Source: Varanus komodoensis
Taxonomy: Eukaryota; Chordata; Lepidosauria; Squamata; Varanidae
Assembly (NCBI RefSeq): GCF_004798865.1
Contig: NW_025335268.1
Span: 74,011,690 to 74,075,689 of the forward strand
Length of the DNA: 64,000 bases
Direction: 5' to 3'
Below the pieces are notes generated by a model that was not told where the DNA came from, ran no database searches, and saw only the letters and a program-made list of their open reading frames with translations. A program made the translations under genes and the position numbers. Below, one piece after another: positions 37,522 to 49,500 of the stretch. Position 1 is the first letter of the stretch. Each line of letters opens with the position of its first letter.

Positions 37522-40500
37522 TCAGTAGGGGTGGGTCCGCACGTGCTCCAGGATGGTCTTCAGCCCCAGCCAGGTCTCCTGGGCCGTCGGGATGATCTGA
37601 GCGGCGGGCAAGAGGAAGCCGTACCTGCCCGTGTCCCTCAGCTCAAAGGCGAAGGAGTACTTGATGCCGTGGTCGTACGACCAGTCGATGCTGCCGCCGC
37701 TAGCTTGGTCTGCAGGGCAGGAGACGGAGAACCGCGAGGCCGTCAGACCACTGAGTGGGGAGGCCGCCCCGGAGCTCCGTGGCCCCAGGGGCACATCCAG
37801 AGCTGCCCACAAACTCTGAACCCCACCAGTAGCGAACGGAGCCTCCCCCAGCCTGAGCCCCCCCCCGCGATGTGCTGGACTACAACCCCCATCACGATGG
37901 CTGGGGATGATGGGGGTTGAAGTATGGCCGCTCTGGAGGGCCCCAGCTCGGGGGAGGCAGGCTGGTGAAATGCTTGGATGTCCATCTCTGGAGCTCAGTG
38001 TAGCCTTGGGACCCTTGGAAGTCCAGCATCTCTCCAAGAACTTTTGCCCGAGCCCGAGCCCTGCGTCTTTGGGGAAGAGGTTATAACACGGATAAACCTT
38101 GTACTGGAACGAAATGTAGCATCTATTGGTGCACCTGTCCTCAATTTTCCGTGCTTCCGGGAAGTTCACACCCCATCTGTGCCAACAGAATTTTTGGCAG
38201 CTAAACAATTCATATGACAGCACAGGAAGGATAAACATCCACCTTCCATAACGTGCTGAAGACTTTACGGCACTTTCTATAATTGAATAGGTGGGATAAA
38301 TGAGTCTTCTTTTCTTGAAGTGTATGTATAATTCTTTTTTTTAAACCCTGTATTTTCAGCTCTCTTATAAACACACGCATTTTAATGCATGGATTGAAGC
38401 TGCAGAATTCAAATTTGTTTAGCTACTTCTCCCACCTTCCCTCTTTGTCGTTGGGGTCAAAATTTTACTCTTCCACATTAATTGAAAAGAATTTGGGAAG
38501 AAGGTTCGGGTTTTAGGATTGCAAGCCAAACAGAGTTTGTATTCCCTGAGAAGCGACCCGCGTGCGGTTCTGGTCGTCCCTTAACGAGCCCCGTGTTGAA
38601 ATGCCAAAAGTACTCACAGATGACTGAGCAAATGGCCCCAATCCTGTATCTGGTGCCATACAGGGTGCTCAGTGCATTGGCTGCAGCGCTCGCCACCTCA
38701 TCCTAGAGGGAAGAAAGAACAGCGGAGCGGTGGGGCCACGGCCCTTTGCGTCTTGGCCTCCCCCCTGGGCACCCGCAGATCACAACCTACTATGGGTCCC
38801 AGAAAGAGCACCTGCTTCCCGATATGCCCTCCCGCCCCTTGAGATCTGGGGCAGAGGCCCCTCTCCGGGAGCCCTCCTTGGAGGAAATAGGGGTGACTAC
38901 CAGGACAAGGGCCTTCTCTGCGGTGGCACCCCATTGTGGAATCCGCTCCCCGGACGCTTCTTTCTTTTCGGCACCAGGTGAAAACCTTTTTCTTTTCCCA
39001 ATATTGTAACAGTTAATTGGCTTTATCCTTGCTTTTATCATCGTTTCTTGGATGCAGTGTGTTGTGTGTTGTGATGGTTTGCTTTGTTTTGTGGTTTTTG
39101 TAAGCCGTCCAGAGACTTTTAGTATTGGGACGGCAGAAAAGACTCTAAATGGAAATAAATAAATAGATGCCACAACACGGGTATTGCACCTCTCTCAGCC
39201 CTGGGGCCTGATTCCGGGTAGCAGAAGCTCTGCGGGGCTTCATCCCAGTGAATGGTGGGGGCAAAAGCCCAAGGGGGTCGGGGCCCGACCCCCCCCCCCC
39301 CAATGCCAGCATATTTTCACCTCATGTTCCTTCCGCCAGTAATGAAGAATCTAAGAGGAAGTAGCGCAACCTTTTCGAGTGGGGAAAAACTGCACAAAAG
39401 CCAGGAATCCATGGCGGAAGCAAAGGGCCCAGATCCTGAGCTTCCAGGGCTGCCCCTGTGCGCTGCCGCCGTGGCTGGCCAGCACTGACTCCCAATTAAC
39501 CTTATCCCTGGCAACTGATTGCGCACCGTTCAAAAACCTGTTCCTGGGTTGATCAGCGCAGCGGCCGCCCCCTCCGCCCCCGCTCACCAGCTCTTTGCGA
39601 TCTTTGGCCTCAGCGCAGGTGTAGCCGTAGGGATACATCAGGAGTTGCGAGTAGCTGTGGATGCTGATGAAGCCCGCGACGTTTCCGTGGCGGACAACGA
39701 AATCCACAATGGCTCTCACCTCTGCTTCGGAGTTGGGGCCGGGGCCGTGGTAAGAGTCGGAGCAGGGGTTGTTGCTGGCCCCGGGACCTGCCGGGCGGAA
39801 GGCCGGGAATCAGAACAAAGCGACAAGCCCGGCCGAGCCGAGGGGGTGGGGGGGGCAAAGGGGCTCCCCAGGTCTGTTCTCCCAGGTGTGGAGGAGCCCC
39901 CTCCCTTCGCCCGACCCCGAGGCCCTCCGGACGCGCCCGGCCACAAATCTCGTCACCCCGGCGGGAATCCCGGTTCAGCTCAGTGGTCATGCTGGGTGGG
40001 GAGGATGGCAGTTACAGGTTAGCTGTGGATGATGGGAGTTCTAGCCCGGCACAAAAGACAGCTGCGTATTCACCAGCCCCTCCTTGCTCCTGGGTGACCT
40101 GGGCAGCCGGCCTCGGAGAAGGCGGAGCAAAGCCGCCAAGCAGCAAGCCGCAGGACGCCCCTGCTCGAACCCCTGCGCTGTTGCTTGGATGCTTTGCACG
40201 TTTAAATAATGCGGCGTTTTTAGATGGTTTAGAACCATTGTGGTGGTGTGGTGCACAAACAGGGAGAAGTGCTGCCGGCACATGAAGCCCCCACACACTC
40301 TTTCTAAGACATTTACCTCCCCCTGCTAACAGCACAGTGGCGGGGGCAGAAAAGAACAATAAGGACTAGAATCTTGGCATCTGTGGAAAAGCCTGGGAGC
40401 AGCCGTCAACGGATGATTCCACTGAGGGAGGATACAAGTGTGAGGAAAAGAAAGCCGCAGGCTCACCCAGAGGTGAAATCCGTATTTTACCTCCAAATCC

Positions 40501-43500
40501 CGCATCCCAGTTCCGGTTCGGATCAACACCGACGCAAGGGCTGCCGGGACTCTTGGAGCGGGTCTTCCGCCACATACGGTTCTGAGAGTGAGAAAGAAAA
40601 GGGGCAAGTGCCAGAAGAGAAATGCAGATTAAAGCCAAGCACAGGAGAGCAGCTGGGAAGGTGGGCGACGTGCCCTCCGTGGGTGCTGCTTTAAGTCATT
40701 TAGCTGGAAGAGGAGATGGGGCAGCTGCTAGGGTGCACGTACTCACTTTAGTCTGCGAAAATTCATATCCATCTGGATTTGCTACGACATGCAGGAAAAC
40801 GTCCATTGCACCCAGCAGGGAGGTTAGTGATGCGTCCTTCCCATAGTCGGAGGCGATCTGGAGCGCAAGAGAGAGATCGCGAGGCGTCTCGCCGCTGCTC
40901 TGGGCAGGGCAGCTAACGCCGGCTCCAAGGGGTGGCGGCGCTGCCAGGAGAGGGGCTGCCCTTCAGCCACAGGGACCCCGCTTTGCTCGCCGGACAGCCC
41001 CGGTTTGACCCCGGCGCCTCCGGACACGGCCGGGAAAGGACCAGAGCCCTGGCACCGAGTGCTGGCAACGCTGGTCTGCAAGACCAGGCTCCTCGGAGCG
41101 TGGCCGCTTGCCCTGCTCAAGGGCTGGAGCAGCTGCACTCTAAGGATGGGGATCTGTCGATTCCCCGGCCTCTGGTCTGCCTCGCCACGGCCCGGGGTCC
41201 ACGTTCCTGCGGGGTGTGCCCAGCCTCTGCCCAGTCCTCGCCCGGAATCGAGCCCCATGCGCTCCACTGCGGCGCATGATGCAGAAGAGCGTTGCCTGCA
41301 GCACAACCCTTGTTCCAGGGGCGCTCGCGGGCTTCCGTTTGGCGCCACTTATTTTCCAAGACCAGGCCGAGCGCCAGAGGAAGCCCAAGGGTGCTAGAGG
41401 GACCGATTCCGCCGAGCTTCTCCCAACGCCAGTCGCTAAATTTGGGGCTATTCGCTCATAGAAAAGGGCCGTGCACAGAGATGTGAGGGAGGCAGGAGGA
41501 ATCATGTACGGCACGGAGCAAGCGGGGGGGGGGTTTCTCCCCTCCCCCCATAAGACTCGAACCCCAGCGTCTCATCCCAAGAAGCTGCTTGGTGGGGGAT
41601 TCAGGACCGATCCGAGAAAGGACCGATTCCAGAGTGCGCTGCGAACCTGCGGAGTTTGCTGCTGCAATTGGCCCGGAAAGGTTTGGCCTGAACGCAGAGA
41701 GGCAGCCCCCACGCCGAAGCTAAGCAGGCCCGGGGCTGGCCTGAGCCTGGAGGGGAGACCGCCTGCGAGCCGCCCGGAGCTCCACACTGGGAGAATCGAT
41801 CCTGGCGGTGGGCGGCCCTTTGGAGGGGAGTGGGCCAGTCCGTCGTGGAGGAGAGGACAGCCCTGGAGGCCCACGGCCGGGGAGCCGGAGGGGGGACTGG
41901 GCCTGCCTCCTGCTTGTTGGCTGGTTGCCCCCCAGCTGGCGGGCGCCCATGTGAGCAGAGCGCTGGATTCACCGGCCCCTGGCCAGGCCCCAGTGGCCTC
42001 CTGCCCTCCGCTTGTGGGCCAAAGGGCTGCAGGAGGCTCCCTTCCGGGCAGGAGATCTGCATCTTCTCCCAGCTGGAAGGGGCTCCCCAATTCTGCGGCA
42101 CTCAACGGACGAGGAGCCCCGGTGAGCCCGGGTGGGTCAGAGCCACGGACTGGCGTCCTGCTCCCCACAGCGGCCAACCAGGAAGGCCCCGAGCAGGACA
42201 GGTGCGCCACAGCCCTCTCCTCTGGAGCAGGGCGCTTTGTCCCAGCTGGGCTTCGGGGCCTCCTGCGGAGATCTGACCGACCGCTGGAGGAGTGGGCCCA
42301 GGCAGACCCTGGGTCCGATCCAGGACGGCGCTTGGGCTGCTCACATTAACCGCGCTTCCAGAGGATGTTCCAGCTGGGCTCCTCGGCTCCACACAGGGCG
42401 GGTGCTGCCCTTAAGGCACCGGGGGGCTGTCTGCACAGCTAGGCCTCTCCTCCTCGGCCCGTTGGGGCAGGGGCCGGGGGGGGGGTCTGTGTGGGGAGGC
42501 GTTATCCTGAGGTGCTCTGCCACTTGACCCGAACGCCGGCACGTCCTTCTCAGCTGACCTTGTTTGCGGTCCACAGGGCGACAGCTTGGGTGACCCACTC
42601 TCGGGCGTGGATGCCCGCGTCGATCCAGACCGCGGAACGGTTCCTTCCTCCGGTGCTAAACTGCACGATGCAACGCAGACTTTAATCGCAGGCCATTGAG
42701 AGGCCCGGCGGCCGGCAAATTCTGGCATTCTGAGACTTCGTTCTGTCTAAACGCGTATAGGACGGCACTCTTGTCTGTTCATTATTAAACTGATATCCCG
42801 CCTCTCTGCCAAATGGTGCTCAGAGCAGCTCAAAAGAGTAAAGTGAAATACAGAATAACATCAAAACAGGAAGGTAGTATGTCAAAATCATACGAGTCCT
42901 TCAAAAGACGTTACTTGAACAAATCACAGCCTTTACTGGAAGAACCAGAATTGCTTTGATCTGACGCCTTGCGAGCACAGCGGAGACAGGCGAGGATATC
43001 CTGACCGACGGAGTCGGAAGCTGCCGAGAGCCCCGAAGGATCGATGGGCTGGCGCCCCGCCAGGTCTCCCCGATGTCCACAGTTAAGCAGGACGACCTGG
43101 CTGCCTCCGCCCCACAGCGAGGCCCGACACCTGTCCTGTGCGTCTCATCCAATGCACTCGTGCTCCGATCATTAGTCTGTGCTGCTTTAAGGCGCCACAG
43201 GCGCCCCTTGAGTTGTGAATTTGCTTTGCCTGAAGGTGGTGGCCGTCCAGCCGGGCAAGGTGTGGCCATGCCTACCCATTCTCCTGTCCACACCAGTGGC
43301 TGGGGAGCATGGGCCGGAGGGTGCAGCGGCACTCTTGCACTGCTTGTAGCTTTCTGGCGGAGGAGCAGCGGGCCTCTGCGTGATCAGACTGCGAGAAGGA
43401 CTGGGCCCGTGCTCTGGCCCGGCATGGCTCTTCTGAGTCTATTTATGTATTTAAAACACGCATACACCATCTATTCCATAGATCTCCAGATGGCATTACA

Positions 43501-46500
43501 AAAGGCAGCACAAATAAACAGAATATAAATATGTGAAGAAGCCAATCATTCAAGCAACACTCAAGCGTAAAGTTTCAGGAAAATAAAAAAATGAATGAAG
43601 GGTTGGGAGCAGGTGGGCCCCCTGGGGAGCCGGTTCCGGAGCCAGGGGGCTATGACAGAAAAGGCCCTTCTCTCGGTAGCCCCTCTTCTGCCCTCCTTCA
43701 AAGAGGGCTCCCAGAGAAGGATCTCAGAGGAAGATCAGAAGAGCCAGGCAGGGGTGTCCGGAAGGAGAAGGTGGCATTCCTGCCAGTAACTAAGCAACAC
43801 GCGACTTTTTAATTAGGCAAAGGGCAACAATACCTTCAGGATGTACAGGGGCCGTTTTTCATAAGACTCTCCGATCTGGATTTTGCTCACAAGCTGGGGA
43901 TGCCCTGCCACAATCTCATCCATCGCGGCGTAAATCTGAAATGCCAAACGGTTAGTCCGGGGTGTTATGGCAGAGAGGCGTGTTCATGGGAGGGGAGGGC
44001 AGACAGGAAACGCCGAGGAGTGAGGGACCGGCGGGCTCCCGGGCGGCTCGTCTCTCAGGCTAGCTGGGACTGACCAGAGCTGCAGGCCAAAACGCCCGTT
44101 GGGCCACAGTGGCCCGATCCTGGCTGGGGACCTTGACGTCCCTTTCAGGGCCCATCTCAGGACGGTGTCGATGGCCGCCTCGCATTCGGACCGCGCTTCT
44201 CTTCCTCTCGCAGGGAGCCGGGGCGGCTCCCGAGCATCTTCCCCTTCCCACTTCGTACCCACAACCACCGCCTAAGTGGGCTTCGTGGCTGAATGGGGAC
44301 TGGGACCCGGATCCCCCGAGTCCCAGCCCAGCACCCTGGAGCACGACCCCCTCACTGGCGCTCGGGGAAACGACTCGGCTGCACAAGCGACATTTTTATC
44401 TTGGGAATTAAAGCAAGGAAAAGAAACGGCACAGAGGAGTCAGGAATTCTTGTTTCTAAGCAGTGCACCAACTGCCAGCAGGCCGCAGGCCGTGGATCCT
44501 GGGCGCTCGGTCCAGGTGGGTAAGTTTGGCCTTCCCGATGTTTGGCCCACGAACCGTGTGGCTCCCTCGCCATTGCCTCTGCTGACTAATGCTTTTAGGG
44601 ACTGCCAGACAAAACATCTGGCAGGCTGCATGGTGGAGAACCATTTTGAAGGGCAGAGTCTGACACCCTGGACAGTCCCCCTGAAGTTCGGACAAAAGCT
44701 CCCATGGACGTAGGGGGCACTGCCCCCCCACCGACCTTGTAGGGAAGGGAATTGGTAACGCCATGAAATGGACCATATGGAAATGCCGGCGCTCCTCACA
44801 CAGCCCCCAGAGTGCCCACCCCCAGGAAAAACCAAAAATGCAAGCACGGCCCCATAGCAACAGCCTCATTCTGGCCATTTCGCAAAGCAAATAGCTCTGC
44901 GTTGTCCAGTCAAGGCCAGGCGATCCAGAAATACTTTGCGTGAATGCTGGGACCATTCAGAACAAGCTCTTCTTGCTGGGGAGATCAGCTGCCCCCCCCC
45001 CCCCCACACACACACACTGCCAGCTTCTGTGAAGGTTGCAATGAATCCCGCAAGGAACAGGGAAGCCTGAGGTGGGCGGTGGGGGACACGGTCTCCCGTG
45101 TTAATCAGAAAGTCCCGGTGCCTCGGCCTCGTACGCCCCGGCTGCGCGACACCAGTGACCGGCTTGCAGGCCCAACTGGTCAGTCCCCAGAACCCCGATG
45201 AATCCGGGTGTTAACACTCCAGCTTGGATGGTCCACTGGGTTCCCAGCAGCAACTGGGAGGTGCAGGGAATCGGCGTCTGGATCAGGCCCGTACGGCATC
45301 TGCTGAGTCCTACAGATCTCTGCCTTGGCCAGAGAGGGAGGGAAAGGCAAGGAAGGAAGAGTAAACGCGGCTCCCACTTACAGCGTCCAGGGAGTGATAG
45401 GCTCCGTAGTTGAAACTGCTCTGCTTCTTTTGCCGATTGAGGTCCATTTCTCGGGTTTCTTTATCCACCAAGGCCTAAGACAAGGACGGGAAGTGCTCTT
45501 TTTCTCCCCATCCTCGGTAGAGGAAGCACGCCCTTGCCCGCAGCCCCAAGCTCCTACCACCCCAAGCTTTGGGGCAGCACAGGGACATCCTCAGCAGCAG
45601 GATTCTGTGGTGAGGGGGTGGGACGCAGAAGATCTCAGGGAGGACTGAGGAGGCCGACTGGCTGTTGCAGAGGAAAATAGAAACCTGAGCAACATCCTGG
45701 ACTGGGGCATCCTGACCAGGTGTGCTTCATACTGCAACATTTTGTCGCAGGCGCCACGTGTTCTGATGTCTAGGCTTGGTATGATGACGATGCCGACCGT
45801 TACTGAGAGTTGCAGGCATCCCTTCTTCAGTGAAGGTGTTCAAGGACAGGCTGGACATGCACATGGTGGGCATGTCATGGGCAGAGCCGGGGGTCAGACT
45901 AGATGACCTGGTAGACCCCTTCTGACTCACTCTGTTTCTCTGTTTCTATATTTCATGCAGTAATTTAGACTGTTCAGGTCCTTTTGTGCGCATGGCCTAC
46001 CTGGACTTCTTCTATCAGGATGCTGTACTTGATCTGATGGGACTCCAGAAAGACTTTGACTTCTTGAAGACAGATAAAGGGCACCTGGACATCCACAGGT
46101 TCGTTTACGGATGAAGGGAACCGCCAAAAATCAAGCTGGCAAACAGAAAAGCAAACGGAGTTGTTGCGGTTCTTTCTCTTTCACGTTCTCTTTCTCTACC
46201 ACCCAACAACCAAACCTCTCTGGGTAGTTCGCAAGAGCAAATCCAATATAGGGAGGAACCCTTGAAAGAAAAGCCAGGCAGCGGATCGCAAGATGCCTGC
46301 ATCTCCAAACACAGAAAAAGCACGCTCCTGAACTTCACCGGACAAAGCCAGACGCAGCAACTCGAGCTGGAAGCACCGCACCCCGTTCCGTGTCAGCTTT
46401 TTTTATTTCGCTGCAGGGACAAATCCTGAAAAACTGCGACTCTGACCTGCACCCCTGCGAGGCGCTGAGGGCACGTTGATGGACTGGCAATGGCTTTAAA

Positions 46501-49500
46501 CAGGGACTGGGCTCATGCAAGAAGGGAGAGGCCATTGGTGGCTACTAGCCTTGCTGGCCACGGACTCCCTCCTTCTCCAGAGGCGTCCTGCCTGCACAGA
46601 CTAGTTGCTGGGGAGCTTGGGCAGGAGGAGGCCTTGCCCGCATCCTGCTGGACGGAGCCTGTGGGCAGCTGGTTTGCCACCGTGGGTACGGAGCGCTGGA
46701 CTGGACGGGCCTCGGCGCTGACCCAGAGGGGCTTTTCCCATGCTCTCATTTTGCGTGCAAACATGCGCATCCCATGTGTTGCTGCACCTTGGGGCCCCGT
46801 ACCAAGCAGGGTGACCCAGGGTCCCGTTTCGCCCCTCCCAGCTCTGCTGTGCTGTGAGTCTCAGTCCTGGAGCAGGGGCTGGACCGATGGCCTTCTGGGC
46901 CCCTTCCAACTGCATAATTCTTTGATTGCATGATTCTGTGGTTTGCGCAACATGTTGGTACTCGCTCTTCTGCAACTTGCAGGCTTCTGAAAGGAGCTGC
47001 CAGCGAACAGAAACACCTTTTCAAGATCTCTGGCAGTCTGCAAATGAGGTCTTCTGTCAAGGCGCTAATTGGCGCTGGAAGGGATCATTAACCAACGCCC
47101 CAGACAAAACAACGTACCTGAAGAGGCTCCAGAGCTTCCAGTTCCTTCAGTAGGCGGACCTGTTCTTCAGTGCATGGTTCCACCCGCAGAACCTGGTCAC
47201 TGCAAGAACAAGTCAATCAATGGATTCATTACACCCGCTTCCGGCTGCTTGGGACTCACGGACTTGGTCTGTTTCTTTTGGAACTGCCAAGATCAGCAGA
47301 ATGCAAAGTCCTACCCACATGCTGTATTTTCTCTCCAGAGCTCCACCCAAAATATAGCGCTTCATAGCACCCTAAAAAAAGCTTCCTGCCTCAAAGCACA
47401 GAATGCTCACACAGGTGAGGAGTTGGGCTGTTGAAGGGCCAGGTGTGAGCCCACAAGTTCTGGATGTAAATAACTCCTCCCAAGTCCCAGATGCGAATCT
47501 TGCTTTGACCACAGCATCCCTGACAAGACCTTCTTTATTTGCCTCTGCCTCCTGCGTGCCACAGAAGAGCAACACACACTGACTTCCGTGCAATCCTAGG
47601 GCCTCCAGACACTGTTTGAGAGGCCATAGGATTCTTCAGAGTCCCAGCCCTGAGGTCCTGTGACGCTGGAGCTGCAAGGCAGCCCTGCTCATAGCCCATG
47701 TGGACAGATCTGTGCCAGGCCCCAAAGCTGCAACTGGGTCTTGGAAGGAGAAGACGGGATGCTGAGGGACCAGGGAGCGGAAGAGGCGGATAGTTAGAAA
47801 CAGAGAAACAGAGAAACAGCGAGTCAGAAGGGGTCTCCCGGGCCATCTAGTCTGACCTCCGGCACCATAGAAACACAGAAATGGAGCGAGTCAGAAGGGG
47901 CCTCCTGGGCCATCTAGTCTGATCCCCAGCTCCAATTGGCTCCGCTCACAACATGCCCGCCATGTGGACGTCCAGCCTATCCTTGAACACCCGCACCGAG
48001 GGGGCCTCACTGATAGTTTCAACTCTCCTTCCCTCCTATCCTCAATACCAAGTTGAGACACCTGGAATCGGCCCTACAGAGGAAATACCTGGCACAAGGC
48101 AGGGACTGGCACTGGTACACCTTGCACTGAGCATCAGAGGCACATGAGCCGCCACGTTCGGAAGTGCCTGTGCGCCTGCAGCGGGGTCCTTAGGTGTGCT
48201 TCTGAGATTAGCACAGGGGTCTGGTACCATGGAGTCACTGATGCTCGCGGCATCCTATTCCACCCATTTCATGGCTAAAGTGTCGCATGGAGTGAGCTCA
48301 TGGTTGTTACTGCCTTTCAGAAGTTTGCCCCTCTTTTTGGGCAATGTAAGACCAGCCAAAGCACAAACCCTGGGCTTCTCAGCGTAAAGCATCCATTGAG
48401 CGCTTGTGAGTGTCGACTCATGGAGGTTTGCAGGTTATTTCCCCCACGTCGTCATCCTCCAGTGCCTCCCCCACCTTTTCCAGCCACTTTTGCAGCCCTT
48501 TTTGGAGCCCTTGTTGTTCTCCTGGGTGGCGCCACAGTGCTGACGGCCCCATTTCGCATTCCGCTCCAGGCCACGATGCCGACTTTTGCTGTCTTATGGC
48601 TTATACAGGAATGTACAGAGAGGCGGTGGGAACTGCCCACAGGGGAAAACACTTGTGTGAAAGGGTGTTCGTCCTCTTGCAAAGAAAGCAGAGAGAGGCC
48701 CTGGTACAAGTGCAGGGTTAGACACAGAAACAGCGAGTCAGAAGGGGTCTCCTGGGCCATCTAGTCTGACCCCCGGCCCCAGCTGAATCTGCTCATGCAA
48801 TCCCCTACATGTGGCTGTCCAGTCTTTCCTTGAATGCCCTCACGGATGGGGCCTCCACTACCTCCCTTGGAAGCCCGTTCCGTATCCTAGGGGTCCTCAC
48901 TGTCAGGAAGCACTTCCTGGCATCCAACCTGAAGCCCGGTCCTTGAGCTTTGCCCCACTGGAGCGCATCCTGCCCTCCCCTGCAGGGAAGAACAGCTCAC
49001 GGCCCCCCTCCACACGACAACCCCTCACGTACCTACAAGCCACCAACAGATCCCCGGGGAGTCTCCTCTCCTCCAGGCTGAAAAGACCCAGCTCCCTCCA
49101 TCTCTCCTCGTATGGCCTCCCTCCCAGCCCATCTACCATGCTTGTGACCCTGCCCTGGACCGAGTCTAACCCAGCTACACCTCTCCTATAATGTGGAGCC
49201 CAGAGCTGGGTGCAGGACTCCAGTTGTGGGCGCACCAGAGTTGTGTAGAGTGGTATCGACACCTCCCTAGAACTAGAAGCCACACTTCTGGTTATACATC
49301 CACAGGTGGCATTCGCCTTCTCAACCCCTCATCACGCTGCTGGCTCATGTTCAGCCTGCAGTCGACCAGCACCCCGAGGTCCCTTGCACAAGGGCTGCTC
49401 TCCAGCCACCTGTCCCCCATCCTGCACTGTGACACCCATTCCCCTGCCCCAAGAGCAAGACCTTGCCCTTATCCGCACTGAATGCACAATGAGTTGCACA

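Noticed and set aside
41471-42349. 292-codon frame on the + strand in a CPA2 intron
   Set aside because: GC-rich intron with several overlapping frames on both strands and a 5S-derived segment inside; no protein similarity seen.
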